A stretch of 64,000 bases of DNA from Astropecten irregularis (GCA_963971285.1 OZ020246.1:21373217-21437216), one strand, 5' to 3'; counted from the first letter of the stretch, positions 24,597-36,607 are shown. Made by a program: numbers and translations. The notes: generated from the sequence alone by a model not told the origin.

Positions 24597-25346
24597 CTCG
24601 CAAATTGCTCCCGTGTAATGTGTCTACATAGCTTGTATTATGTGAATCAATATCGTGCTAGCGAAGTGCGCCCTCTGTTGGTGAGCAGATGATAAACAAG
24701 CCCATCCCATTATTGGTTACCGGTTCAGCGCATCCAACCTCATGCATTGTATATAATAGGCCTACCAGTGCTACATGTACTGTACGTGCAATGTGATAAT
24801 TATGGGAATGTAGTCTGATTCCTGTACCCTAATAATATTTTAAAAAAACAAAAAAACAGCAGGACCATAATTGTTAACAAGTTCTTCAACGTGTACAAAT
24901 TTGCTTTGTACATGTATTGCGTAGAAATGGGAGACTTTTGGAGGGTCGGTCTTGAGTCAACAGCGCACGCGCAAACCATTCTTGCGCAATTGTGAGCATG
25001 CACACGTTATATTGCGCATGCATGCATGCACGTGCACTGTTGACTCAAGACCAACCTTTCAACTCTCCCATTAGAGTGAAAAGGAGTAGGGACATAATTA
25101 GAGAGTATGTACACAAAACGTACATTGACTATAGTCACTGTTCTCATGAATGTATTCTGAACGTTTTACAAATAGTGTAATTTGTACAAAACACAGAATC
25201 TTTGTGGTCCTTCATGTTGTATATTTGTACAGTTTCTGACTGGTAGTCCATTCATTCCAGCCACTTTGCACAAGTCCTAACTATTATAACTCATTGCGTA
25301 GGCCTACACTCACTGACTTTAATGTACACATGGTACATGTACCTTA

Positions 25347-26054
25347 AGGGGCGGTCACACAGGCTTTCCCGTCTGTATCAAGTCTGTATCGCGGGTAGAA
25401 TTTAGAGATTTTTTTTGCCCGTGGTTGCCCGTGGTGGAAAATGTGCAAAATTGTCTCACCCGCGGTTTTCCCGTGGTATGCCCGCGGAACAACCGCCGGC
25501 GACTATTTCGCGTCCTCTTCACGGGTGAAGCGCGGCGGTACGGCGGCCTCATCGCGGATGAAGCACGGCGGTAATGCGGTCTACCACGGGTTGTTGGCAA
25601 ATCCCGCTTTTTTTATATACCTAAAATCAGACGTTGTATGGCCGTGGACAATCGTATTTTGGAACGTGTACAAGACGCCATTGAACGTGATTAAGCCGGT
25701 ATTGGGCCGCTCTGTATACGCTGAGAAAGGCGTCTTACCGCGTGTAACCACGTATGAACCGCTGCCGTAGCACGTCCTAGCACGTTCGTTCAGCGTCTGT
25801 ACCACGTCTGTAGCGCGTGTTTACCACGTGTGCCGCCCGCGGTTACCCGTGGTCTAAATTTTTGAGCAGCGCAAAACTTTTTCGAGCGGTCAACCGCTCG
25901 TGAATTTCTTAGCGCGTGTAACGCCGGGTAAAGTACGGCTGTAACGCGTCTTTATCTCGACCTCAAAGCGTCCAACAGCGTCTGCTTCACGGGCAGTAAT
26001 TTTTGGCCGCGATACAGACGTGATACAGACGGGAAAGCCTGTGTGACCGCCCCT
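25347..26054. mobile_element. 708-bp MITE, TTA target duplication (PIF/Harbinger-like)
   Basis: TIRs AGGGGCGGTCACACAGGCTT and the complement at the other end, bracketed by TTA at 25344-25346 and 26055-26057. The interior is rich in CCGTGG/CCGCGG-like repeats (GTTACCCGTGG, GCCCGCGG). No transposase ORF is recognisable. The 3-bp TTA target supports PIF/Harbinger. Confidence 0.85.
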
Positions 26055-26078
26055 TTACTGCTGCAATGGTATGATTTA

Positions 26079-26320
26079 GGGCGTTTTTGAAACGGAGGCT
26101 TAGGCTCAGGCTCAGGCTCCAGCTGTGACATCCATATGCTGAAAATATAGGTTGTGGTTTTTCACTGAAGCTGAAACTCTGTTTTCCTTTTCAAACCAGA
26201 GAATCTACTTCAGAACCGCCGCCAAAAGTCTCTATTTTGATACCCGTTATTTCAAAATGGATTCACGAAATGGAGCCGGAGCCTGAAACGGAGCCTGAGC
26301 CTTCGTTTCGAAAAAGGCCC
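26079..26320. mobile_element. 242-bp MITE, TTA target duplication, GGCTCAGGCTC-rich termini
   Basis: Starts GGGCGTTTTTGAAACGGAGG and ends CTTCGTTTCGAAAAAGGCCC, flanked by TTA (26076-26078 and 26321-26323). The subterminal hexamer repeat GGCTCA is typical of the family. Other copies are at about 30911-31153, 42346-42425 (partial), 52381-52607 and 57427-57545 (partial). Confidence 0.85.
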
Positions 26321-26323
26321 TTA

Positions 26324-27022
26324 AGGCCTTTTCACACTACGAAAAATCTCCGGGTTGTACACGGGTCCGACACGTGTTGAAATGACTGACCTTTTCACAC
26401 TGCAAGATTTCAACACGGCGTCGACCCGTGTAGAGCGCTCGACACGTGTTGAAACCAACCCGTGTTGAGAAGTCCGACACGTGTTGAAACCTGTTGTAGT
26501 GTGAACGTCTGTGGGTTGAGTTCGATCCGTGTAACGTACGGCCGAGTGCGCGTGCGTGGCAGCGCCACACTGTAGTTAGCATGCAACGAACAAACAAACA
26601 AACAAGTAACCTTTGACCGCGGCCAGCTGGCGTCCATGTGAAAAAACCGCGCGGTTTTTCATCTTTGTCAGTTTGTGTTACGTTAAGCAATTATTACATC
26701 TCAATCTCAGGCTTGCAACAATTCGATAATGGGCTCCAAAGCTGGGGGCCGCCATATTGGAAAGGGAGACGCGCTGCGCCACAATGCAGTATGGGGGATT
26801 TCCTGATTGTACCCGTGTTGAAAGTGCGATCCCGTGCGTAGTGTGAAATGATCGCGCAATACACGGGTCGAAACATTACAAGTGTTGAGCAAATGCCGGT
26901 GTTGCGCTGAGTAGTGTGAAAACGGAGCGAAAGTGACCCGTGTTGAAATTTTTAAGATTTCAACACGGATCGGACCCGTGTAGCTTTCAACACGGGTCGG
27001 ACGTTATAGTGTGAAAAGGCCT
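26324..27022. mobile_element. 699-bp MITE, TTA target duplication, GTGTTGAAA-rich interior
   Basis: TIRs AGGCCTTTTCACACTA and TAGTGTGAAAAGGCCT, flanked by TTA (26321-26323 and 27023-27025). Its left TTA is also the right TTA of the preceding MITE, so one inserted at the other's target duplication. The interior has many ACACGTGTTGAAA/CAACACGGGTC repeats in both orientations. A 348-bp relative is at 51916-52263. Confidence 0.85.
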
Positions 27023-28084
27023 TTAGTTTACTCAGTGGTCTTTTTTCAGCAGAATACGGAGGAGGCTTATGGACAATCAGTGATTATAAATAGTCAATAA
27101 GTGATTGACAATAGTCAATAAAGAACACAAACTGTGTGCATGCATGCTCTACTGAGCAATGCAGCTCTTGGGTCAATTTAATTGTGTATTTCAGATTTCA
27201 ATGGACTATTGTGTACAAGATATCTTTTGTACTATAAGGCAAAAAAAAAATCCTGTGTTTCCGGTAACCTATCGATCCAATGTTTTGGCATTGACGCAGG
27301 GGTTTTTTTTTCAAAGACTTGCCCAATCTCTCCTGGGGTCAGTTATTGGTGTCTCCAATTACACAAAACTCATGATATTCAGTTAACAAATCTGTAATGT
27401 CACTTAAAAGCCAGCACATTAGTCTACCCATTAAATGTCGTACATGAAAACTGAAATATTTCAGTTTTTCAAACCAAACCAAATTACACATTAGCTGGGT
27501 TCAGATTTCTGGGTCAAGAAACCAAAAACAGCCTACTGTCGGCAGACACAATCTTATCTCTGGCCTACTGTTGCCAATAGGGCCTAAATAATAAGAGGGA
27601 GTTGGGTCACTCAACAAATTGCAATAGGCCTACCTGGGTTTTTTTTCTTATAACTGTTTTTTGCAGTCTTTTGGCTTTTCAAAAAATTAAGCTTCAGTTG
27701 GTTTCAGTTTTTTATTAAAACACCATCACTAATAATGGCAAATACATGTACCATGGAGGTAGGACACATTGCCCAAGTTAATTCTACACATTTATAAGGT
27801 TTGTCTTAAATCTATTTTTAAATTGCTGTAAACAATTTTCATATTCATAGTTCACAGACATAACAAATATTACAGAATTATATATAATGGGCAACTTGTT
27901 TAATGGAATTAAAGTCTAAAGCGTAGTGTATAGGCTCGGCTCAAATTCATATTTGCTATGCCCAAATCGTATACATTGGCAATTCTGCTGCCGCTACACT
28001 GGTCCAAATTAAACCTTTGCTACATGTTAATGTATTCAAGTGCTGGCGTATGCAACCGTTCATATTAATTTGTGCATAAACAAA

Positions 28085-28137
28085 CCCCCCAAAAAAAACA
28101 AAAACAAAAACAAAACAAAAAACAAAAACAAAAACAA
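28085..28137. repeat. (ACAAAA)n simple repeat
   Basis: An A-rich microsatellite of AAAAACAAAAAC type. Confidence 0.9.
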
Positions 28138-28696
28138 TTCCCTACCTAAATACCTACCCAACTTTTGTTGGACATGTTACCGGAAACAGAGCATTTTTAT
28201 CTTTTGGCCATGTAACCGACTGACCAAGAAAAGTTGCTTGTCAGTCAATTACGTACGCAAGTGGTCATGGTCATAACTTTGCATACACAACAAAAGTTGG
28301 GGCCAGGTGACCCTACACATATAAAAAGTTTCTCCATGCATTTAATAACTGAAATGCAATGAACCATAATAAGGGTGGGACGCATCGTGCGTGTGCTATA
28401 ATAAAACCATTCCTGCACCACGAGCCACGGCAGAAGGTGTCACTTTTCCATTCCTTCCTTTTCCTGAGTTAGACATTATTTTCAGTTCCCTTTTCGTCAA
28501 ATCGAATCTTTGTTCACCAATCCATAAAGATCAGTTGTAACTACGGTTGAGACTATCCTTCCCGATTATTCAGGGTGAGTTTCATGTGGAAATCATTGAA
28601 ATTTATTTAACCATAAAGAAACTTTGCTTAGCTTGAATTGTATTTTTGAGACATAGGCCTAACTCACAACCAAGAAATGTATAATGTTGATTGACT

Positions 28697-29078
28697 TTAA
28701 AGGTTGAATCATACTTTGGTAAGACACCAAAACAGAAATGTTTACAGATTTACGTATAAGTTACAGGGTATGAAAATGGTGGTGGTAGAAACATACCGTT
28801 AAAATGTTTCCACCTGAAATAGTGTATACTGTATTTATCCAGAAATTAGTCAAACAACGACCGCAAATCTTTTTGATCTTTTAAAAGATCATCAAAAATA
28901 AAAGAGAAAAGGCATAAGAAATACTGTGGCTGTTTTTCACTGTTTTCTCAAAAAGTGGGCACCGTATGGGACTGAAATTTTCACAGATGACTGATGATTG
29001 TTACTGTATCTTCCTTGATATTTATGCCCATGAATCTGTACTTCTTTGACAAAAACCAAAGTATGATACTACCTTTAA
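28697..29078. mobile_element. TTAA-flanked MITE, about 375 bp, inverted copy
   Basis: Starts TTAAAGGTTGAATCATACTT and ends GTATGATACTACCTTTAA. The interior matches 10152-10521 in the opposite orientation (for example TTACGTATAAGTTACAGGGT). Confidence 0.8.
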
Positions 29079-29675
29079 GTCATCAAGGGAGCCTTCTTGT
29101 AATAACCAATTTCAATTTAAACAATGATTAAAACCATAATACAGAATGGGGCGTGTCTCTCGAGGGCAGGGGGTGGTGTAACAAAAAGTCCTTGCAAGAA
29201 GCCACCTATGTCCTTGGTCGATGTAAATTAGACACGCTTCACCACACTTGGCATGCATTTAAGGTCATAGCAGGGCGATGGAGCGTTGGTAAATTTTACT
29301 TTTGGTCACCTCCGGTTGTATTTTGTTTGGTACTTTTGGTTGCCCCATTTATTTATGTTCATTTACACAATGTGTGTGTAGCCTCCAGCCTCGCGCCTGC
29401 TCCGTTCTTCTCTGATTATAACTGTGTATGTAAGTGTCTGTCGATCCATAATTTGTATTATTTAACTTGAAGTGCTCCTTATTTTTCTTGTATTGTAAAT
29501 ATTAATTATGTTGTATTTATACATGGACTCGATGAAAGAAAGCAACAATCTGTTTTTCTGTTTGAGATGATGCCACAGCCAGAATGGATTTATTATTAGT
29601 GGACGCCGACTGTAATGGCAGTCCATTTAGCAATCTCAATTATGAATAAAATAAAAACATGAACAGTGAACATTG

Positions 29676-30440
29676 GGCACACCAGACCCAACCACGGGCA
29701 CACCGGCCCCAAACCATGGGTACACCAGACCCAACCATGGGCACACCTGCCCCAAACCATGGGCACACCAGACCCAACCATGGGCACACCTGCCCCAAAC
29801 CATGGGCACACCAGACCCAACCATGGGCACACCGGCCCCAAACCATGGGCACACCGGCCCCAAACCATGGGTACACCAGACCCAACCATGGGCACACAAG
29901 ACCCAACCACGGGCACACCGGCCCCAAACCATGGGCACACAAGACCCAACCACGGGCACACCGGCCCCAAACCATGGGTACACCAGACCCAACCATGGGC
30001 ACACCGGCCCCAAACCATGGGCACACCAGACCCAACCATGGGCACACCTGCCCCAAACCATGGGCACACCAGACCCAACCATGGGCACACCGGCCCCAAA
30101 CTATGGGCACACCGGACCCAACCATGTTATGGGCACACCAGACCAAACCATGGGCACACCGGCCCCAAACCATGGGCACACCAGACCCAACCATGGGCAC
30201 ACCGGCCCCAAACCATAGGCACACCAGACCCACCCATGGGCACCCCGGCCCCAAACCATGGGCACACCAGACCCAACCATGTTATGGGCACACCAGACCA
30301 AACCATGGGCACACCGGCCCCAAACCATGGGCACACCAGACCCAACCATGGGCACACCGGCCCCAAACCATAGGCACACCAGACCCAACCATGGGCGCAC
30401 CAGCCCCAAACCATGGGCACACCAGATCCAACCATGGGCA
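29676..30440. repeat. 43-bp minisatellite (VNTR), about 18 units
   Basis: Each unit is two related halves: about 21 bp CATGGGCACACCAGACCCAA-type and about 22 bp CATGGGCACACCGGCCCC-type. A variant with ATGTTATGGGCAC recurs 155 bp apart (30124 and 30279), indicating higher-order duplication. Because 43 is not a multiple of three and the unit lacks stops, long ORFs arise in several frames of both strands. They are artefacts of the repeat. It ends about 310 bp before the TPPP copy A start codon and has no counterpart in copy B. Confidence 0.95.
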
Positions 30441-30748
30441 CACACTTTTTGGGTTGTTGGGCATGAGCCAAAGGTTTGTCCCTTTTTCCCTTTCGGTTTC
30501 GTTCATTGAAAAATTGTAACCGGATAATTAAATCCGAGTTGGTTAACCTTTAACCGGATAAATCACCACCAAGATCTTGAGTTAACCACTGTGACACCAG
30601 AATCACGATAATCGGTGTACATGGGTATACCACATACAATTTGTAATTACCGGTAATCATTTATGTTCCCTTCCTTATTCTCCTCTCCAGCTTTTTGCTC
30701 TGTTTTCCTGTCCTGAGTGTTTGGAACAGAAACCAGTCCACCAACATC

Positions 30749-33249
30749 ATGTCCCTGGAAAGCATCTTCAGGAGCTATACCGCCTTTGGACAGGACAATG
30801 ACAGCATGCCCAACGATAAATTTGCCAAGCTGGCGAGAGATAAGGGCCTGTTGGACAAGAAGCTGACACTCACAGACGTAGACCTGATCTTCACAAAGTA
30901 ATTCCCTATCTGGTTTACGAAACGGATGCACAGGCTCAGGCTCAGGCTCAGGCTCAGGATCAGGTTCTGTCATCCATAATACTGAAAATATAGGTTGTGG
31001 TTTTCCATTGAAGCTGAAGCTCTGTTTTCCTTTTCAAACCAGAGAATCTACTTCCAAACTTCGCGGCCAAAAGGCTCTATTTGGTACCCGTTATTTTAGA
31101 ATGGATTCACGAAATGGAGCCAGAGCCTGAGCCTCAGGCTTTCATAAACGCCCATAGAGAGCACTGCAGTAAGAAGCAATAAAAGTATGTGATAGCCATT
31201 CCAAGCTTGTGAAAAGATGCTGTAGAGCCCCAAAAAACAAGAAAAAGGGGGCGGGGCAGATACTTACAGTATTTTGAAAAATTCTTCAAAACAACACACT
31301 GATAATGAGGAGTTATTAGTGTGACTACACTGGTGTCGATTTCTTTTCATGATTGGGGGGGGGGGATGATTGGTGATTTGGTGTCCTATGCGAGGGAGGC
31401 TGTGGGAGGTGGGATACCCCCCTACCAAACCAGGGACTTTTTAAAATAAAAATAGAGTCGAAAAATCGCAGTTTAGAGCATTTAAAAAACAATATTCAGA
31501 AGAATTCAACATTATATGAGTAGTATAAATTCACTGCGAAGACACAAAAAAACAACAAGGATCATGTAATATTTCTATACAATAAACTTGAATGACACTC
31601 AACTTCAAAATATTGGGGGGGGGGGGGTGATAATATACGCCATCCCCCCACCTCCGTATCCGTTAGATTTCCGACTTCCAACCTTACATTGAATTTTTGT
31701 TTTTATTCTTATCAATCTTAGTTTTGTATTGCTGGCACTGTTTTAATCATTTCTAAATACAAGTAATAAACTGCTGCAAACGGTGCTTGAGCATCAACCC
31801 AAATGTTGCCCTGAAATCTAAAATGCTTGGAGTCAGCAGGACCTGACGTTTCGATCCTAGCAGGTTTCTTTTTTGTTTGCATAATTTGAGAAAGATCTTG
31901 CTTAGGATTGAAACGTTGGGGCCTCCTATTAACTCCAAGCAATAATCTTTTGTAAGATCAATTATTTTAATTAAAAATTTCATCTACAGCCACCCCTCAC
32001 CCTCCCTCCTTAGAAACCTTAAAACTAACGCAAACGTTAAATCCACGGTTTCTTCTCTTGTATATCATTTGACGACAGAGCAATAGGTGGACCTAAATAT
32101 AGGATGATGAACTATGACATGTTTCAGAAAGCACTGGCAATGATGGGGAAAACCAAGTATGGAGCTGAATCTGATGAAAACACACAGAGGATTTGCGACA
32201 AGATCCTTTCCGGGAAAGAACCGTCCACCTCAGTACGTCCCTGAGAGGAAGTCCTTTGGGTTTCAGTGTCTTTGGGGGGGAATTCAAGGAAGGTCTTGGG
32301 TCATTTTATGGAGTCTTTGGGCCTTTATGAAAACAGGCTTGAGGCTGGGCTTGGAACTTATCTCACTACCACCATTTGAGGCCCAAGGCCCACAAAACAA
32401 AAGAAAGGATTGAGCAAATAATTGAGCCTTATTTCATAAAGGCCCTTTGTCTCCTTGAAGTCCGACATTGATTTATGTAAAGTGAAGACAAAGGTCACAT
32501 ACTCTTGCCGTCCTGAGAGAGGACAGCCAGAGTACACTGACCGGAAATGTTGAGACAACTTCTCACCGGTATCTTTCAGTACCACAGACAGTTTCTGGAA
32601 AAGAGATACATGGTGTCTCCACAAACCACCCTTCTTACATTACTTCCACTATACAAAGCTTCAAATCTTACTTTAAAAAAAAATACCTGATTCTAGTAAG
32701 TACCCAGATTTTAAGATGCCGACTTTCGCCGACGTGAATGAAAAGAGCATAGTAAACGGCAAAACATTTGTAGACACATCAAACTAAAAACCTGCATTTT
32801 TATATACAAGTCACATTTCAGAAGAAGGTATCGATTTGGTATCTAATTTTGATGAATTGTATGAATGCTGCAATTATTAATGTACTTTTGAAGATGGTTC
32901 TGGAAAATGAGATCTTATCCTCCCAATTGCAAGCCCTGGTGGGCACAGCAGACAAAGCTCTAACTTGTCCCTGGTCCATGATGATGTTTGCCATTCCCCA
33001 TGCCACACCTGGCCATTCACAAAGAAACAAAGCCACCACTATTCTTCTTGTCTCATTCCTCACCAGAAAGGGACAAACGTCGATAGCGTCTCAAGGCTGA
33101 CTGACACCTCCAAGTACACGGGATCTCACAAGGAGCGCTTCGACGAGAGCGGAAAGGGGAAAGGACTGGAGGGCCGCAAGGACATGTCTAATAAAACTGG
33201 ATACGTGGGGGCCTACAAAGGCGAAAGCACATATGATAAAACCGAATAA
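30749..33249 (+). CDS. TPPP: Tubulin polymerization-promoting protein (p25-alpha), copy A
   Basis: Microtubule-binding and bundling protein of the p25-alpha family, known from neurons, glia and ciliated cells. Exons: 30749-30897, 32079-32232, 33067-33249; phases agree, 161 residues. Exon 1 encodes [14 protein letters not shown] and DVDLIFTK (vertebrate: LEESFRKFAIHG and DVDIVFSK). Exon 2 encodes [12 protein letters not shown] and [12 protein letters not shown] (vertebrate ICQLVAGKEPA). Exon 3 has the hallmark [20 protein letters not shown] and ends in [15 protein letters not shown]. Exon 2 ends at TCA|GTACGT. A CTCTCCAG acceptor at 30689 suggests an upstream noncoding exon. A GGCTCA-type MITE lies in intron 1, immediately after exon 1. 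It shares 49 of 60 residues with copy B in exon 3 (counted by eye). Confidence 0.93.
30911..31153. mobile_element. MITE of the GGCTCAGGCTC family
   Basis: TTTACGAAACGG at the left and TTCATAAACGCCC at the right, with the same interior as 26079-26320 (ACTGAAAATATAGGTTGTGG, TCAAACCAGAGAATCTACTT). It begins 14 bp after TPPP-A exon 1. The target duplication is not clear. Confidence 0.75.
31755..31960. repeat. Penelope-type terminus-like repeat
   Basis: Minus-strand CTAGGATCGAAACGTCAGGTC and plus-strand GGATTGAAACGTTGG lie in opposite orientation. Related sequence is at 42480-42560 (TPPP-B intron 1) and 23900-24010 (shares AATAAACTGCTGCAAAC). The GAAACGT core with flanking complementary stretches is typical of Penelope-like elements. 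Confidence 0.5.
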
Positions 33250-33999
33250 ATCCTGCCGGTAAGATACAAAATGTACATTGTAATTGGTTCCACACTGGGT
33301 GCTGTCCCGGCCCATTACCTTCTGGAACCACTATTGAAAAGAGAATTTTTTTTCTAAAACACTTTTACTTGCTAAACATCCACTGACATGTTCATTTTAC
33401 CATATAAAGACTGTACATGGAATCTGTCGAACAGATTGGTTACATTTCACTATTGAATATTATTGTTCTTTTCAGGCGAACCAGTCAGCATGGCAACGGG
33501 TTCCACAATCTCCTATATGTCCTTCTAGAGTGTTCTGAACTTCTGATTTGATTCAAGCATCTCACAATCATCACAAGAATGGAATCGCCCAGTTTCAGTT
33601 GCACCACACTTATGGAACAGTCTTCCATCTAATTTAAGGTCGCTTTCATGTTTTAACTCAGTTTAAATCCCAGTTTAAAACATGTATCTTTTTAGACGGT
33701 ATTTTAAGTAATTCTAGTCTATTGACACTGCTTTAGGGGGAATTTTCTGATATTGGTCCTACGTTTCTACATTTTTAATTTTTCATGGTTATTGATTTAA
33801 ATGTGAAATGTGTAATGCTAAAATGTTTTTAAGTCATAAACATTCTTTTTTTACATAGTATTAGGCAAAGTTCGTAATTCTAGTCTTTTTACTCTTAATA
33901 ATGCTTTTTATATTTGTGTAACTTAGATATTTTTTGTACAGACGGTTGAGACGTCATGATGTGTAACTGTCTTTAAAAAATAAATTATTATTATTATTA

Positions 34000-34345
34000 T
34001 TATTATTAATAATAATAATATCTACTTATATAGTGCATAATAATCAAAGATTCTCTATGCGCTTTACATATTGTTATTCCTTGTCATTGTGCCATAATAT
34101 ATTCCTGAAACCATCTCAACTCCCTGGGGAGTATTCAACCCTGGCTACTTTGAAGCGCACAGAGGCTAATCATTGTAATCAAACCCCAAAGCTATCTCTA
34201 CCCTCACAGGTACCCATTAACACCTGGGTGAAGAGGACTAAGAGGAGCAATATGTGACAAAGCGTCTTGCCCAAGGATGCAAGCACCACTAGCCCATAGC
34301 TGGATTCGAACACACAATCTGTAGTCAAATTTTTTCTCGAAAAGT
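34000..34345. repeat. LINE-tail/SINE-type interspersed repeat
   Basis: Contains TCTCTATGCGCTTTACATAT, CCCATTAACACCTGGGTGAA, AGCGTCTTGCCCAAGGATG and TGGATTCGAACAC in the order usual for a dispersed marine-invertebrate repeat derived from a non-LTR retrotransposon tail. An ATT microsatellite precedes it. Confidence 0.6.
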
Positions 34346-34916
34346 TGTAGGTCAATTGCAAAAATGAGACTTCACATGTGCAAGCATTACGGATGTATGA
34401 GGATCAAGAAAAAAATAGAAATTCACGATCTAGGAGTCTGCAATGTTTCAACAAAATTTCATTTATCAATTGTCGTTTCCAAAACCCATAGCATTACGGC
34501 ACACCGAAAAGTAAGAGTGCTAGAAGGCTCACGGAGTAGCCTTCTAAATCTAGAAGTAGGCTAGTACTGCACTGCATGCTGCATCGGTCTAAACTTCTCG
34601 CTGCAGCTGAGGCTACTTACAAATTTTCAAATTCTGTACTGAAAGTAGAAATCAAATAGCCTCACGACAGTGCAGGCAAAAATGGCGGGAGATGAAGCAT
34701 AAACTGACGTACGTACTGACCCGGCCAACGACCAAACTGAGAAGAGCCCCGCGTCGCACGTGTGACACACTAAGTTATATTAAGCCCCAACACGGGGCAC
34801 CAGCTATCCCCGATAGCACACGGCTCCCCAAACTGCGCACGAGCGCCCACAAAAAAAGGTACCCCCTAGCCCACAATTAATATTCCTGACAATACTTCCG
34901 GTAACGGAGTTCAAGC

Positions 34917-35650
34917 AGGTCCGATACCTATAAAGGGAATAAAACTGTTTTGTCTGTCTGTTTTAAAAGTTTGCAACAAACAGGTAAGAAAACTGTATTT
35001 TTACTCTGAAATGTTGCACAAAATTCTTCTATCTGGGGATTTTTTAAGGACTCAGGAACATTTGCTGAAAGTAAAACATATCATTTTGGAGCAGTAGAAA
35101 CTATTAAGTTGTTTTTATTCCCTTTACAGGTATCGGACCTCCTAACCCGCAATCAATATTTCATTACAAAATACGGAAAGAATTCCACTGATGACAATTA
35201 TTTGTGCACAACTCTATGGAACCAACAGAGGGCGTTTTGAGCAAAATGGCACCGCTGTATTGGAAGATGTACAATTCGGGTACAAAACCCTGTAAAACTC
35301 ACTTTTCAGATATGCTACCCAAGTTTTCCACACCTACATGTAAGATTGAAGTTCATCATAATTTGTATCCAACAAGTTAACTCTTGGAGGATATAATCCT
35401 TTTTCCGTAATGGTCATCAGTGGAATTCTGGCGATTGTGGGTTAACGGGATCCCAAAACACATTGATTTTTTTGGCTCTGAACTAACTTCTACTCCTCAA
35501 AAATGATACTTTTGACTTTCAGCAAATGTTCCTGGGTCCTTAAAAGCCTACATTGAAGAAATTTGTTAAACATTTCAGGGTTAAAATTCAATTTTCTTAC
35601 GCGCTTCTTGTAAACTTTAAAACAGACCGTCTGATCGCGTGAGGCCATTT
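34917..35650. mobile_element. Nested inverted repeats (MITE remnants)
   Basis: AGGTCCGATACCTATAAAGG at 34917-34936 is complementary to CCCTTTACAGGTATCGGACC at 35119-35138, and the pairing continues inward through GGAATAAAA. 34975-35095 is also an inverted copy of 35500-35620 (shared TTCAGCAAATGTTCC and complement). Partial copies of one palindromic element appear to be inserted in one another. Confidence 0.65.
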
Positions 35651-35758
35651 TGTCTGGTCTGGTTAGTCTAGTGCCCAGACCCAACATATCAAGAGTCCTC
35701 AAAATGTCAGAGTGGAAACCAGACTATTCTCGTGTGCGGCCGTCCGTGCAGCGGTGAA

Positions 35759-36138
35759 ATGTTACAATCTTGGTTACCGTTTTTACCCCATAATTTCCCT
35801 CAAAAATCAAAGCCCTGCCCTCTTTCCAAAAAAAATAACCTTGGTAATATAGAGGAGAAGACCAACAAAGTATATGTAGGTAAGTTACTTTTCAAAAAGA
35901 AGTTTCCTTTCCTTTATAGTTTTAGGACCCGTAAAGCTACAATCCCCAATGTTACAATCTTGGTTACCGTTTTTACCCCATAATTTCCCTCAAAAAACAA
36001 AGCCCTGCCCTCTTTCCAAAAATTTAAGCTTGGTAATATAGAGGAGGAGACCAACAAAGTATATGTAGGTAAGTTACTTTTCAAATAGTAGTTTCCTTTC
36101 CTTTATAGTTTTAGGACCCGTTAACCCACAATCCCCGG
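35759..36138. repeat. Two tandem copies of a 190-bp unit
   Basis: ATGTTACAATCTTGGTTACC begins both copies, at 35759 and 35949. Each copy also contains AAAGCCCTGCCCTCTTTCCA and GTTTCCTTTCCTTTATAGTT. They differ by only a few substitutions, so the tandem duplication is recent. It lies at the left edge of segmental copy B. Confidence 0.9.
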
Positions 36139-36355
36139 AATTCTTTCCCAAAATACAATATAGGGCCTAGGCCTAGTTTCGTCGAATTCGTTGCAACAAC
36201 GTTAGTCCGGAATGTGGGCAAAACCATTGCCGAGATAAAACTCTTGATATTCAGTTAACCAATCCATTATGGGACTTAAAAGCCAGCACTTTAGTATACC
36301 CACTTAATGTCGTATATGAAACCTGAAATATTTCAGTTTTTCAAACCAAACTAAC

Positions 36356-36378
36356 CTTTTCTTTGGAAGAATATTCAT
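36356..36378 (-). pseudogene. Orphan duplicate of LENG1 coding exon 1
   Basis: Encodes MNILPKK plus the same two-base phase and a GTTAGTTT donor, as in the real gene at 24574-24596. About 150 bp on the promoter-distal side and the upstream flank are also conserved. No LENG1 exon 2-5 follows in 33.3-36.3 kb. It is a fragment left by the segmental duplication, although promoter and donor look usable, so a chimeric or noncoding transcript is possible. Confidence 0.8.
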
Positions 36379-36447
36379 CTTGCAAATTGCTCCGATCCTG
36401 TAACATGTGAAGATCGTGATGTTTACGTTTTGAGAAGTGCGCCCTCT

Positions 36448-36607
36448 GTTGGTGAGCAGATGATAAACAAGCCCATCCCATCATCAAAACAAGTCGACAG
36501 ACACGTACACGAGACACTTCATCAGTCGGAAATTCAGCCACAGATTGCTGACGATTTGAAGGTTCTAATTCTCTCAAGATTTGTCTCTAGCTTCAGTTCA
36601 GCAGTTC
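36448..36607 (+). CDS. Possible short coding exon, unrecognised
   Basis: An ATG at about 36448 opens a frame of some 50 codons (MINKPIPSSKQVDRHVHETL..., ending FVSSFSSAVR). It ends at a strong-looking donor CGG|GTGAGT near 36608 and is oriented divergently from the duplicated LENG1 promoter. The first codons are also present in copy A (24690s), but the rest lies in DNA unique to copy B. I recognise no family and found no second exon. It could be chance. Confidence 0.2.

Larger units (their letters stand above)
24424..33600. repeat. Segmental duplication, copy A
   Basis: Blocks matching copy B in the same order and orientation: 24424-24720 (LENG1 promoter and exon 1) with 36202-36486; 24724-24785 with 39380-39455; 24815-25340 with 39520-39885; 27035-27200 with 39910-40062; 30550-30900 with 41990-42330; exon 2 and flanks; 32990-33249 with 43760-44024; 33280-33590 with 44740-45055. 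Copy A alone carries the MITE cluster 25347-27022 and the minisatellite. The edges are estimated by eye. Confidence 0.85.

Noticed and set aside
29676-30440. CRISPR-like alternation of repeats and spacers
   Set aside because: The two half-units are diverged copies of each other in a tandem array in a eukaryotic genome; there are no unique spacers.
29596-30519. Long overlapping ORFs on both strands (up to 286 codons) encoding Pro/His/Gly/Trp-rich repeats
   Set aside because: They come from the 43-bp minisatellite, whose unit lacks stops in most frames. Repeat-coded frames in five or six registers are not evidence of a gene.
32159-32413. ORFs overlapping TPPP exon 2 and intron 2 (also 42741-43148)
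   Set aside because: They read partly through the exon in another frame or past the donor into a repeat; the spliced TPPP frame explains the conserved part.
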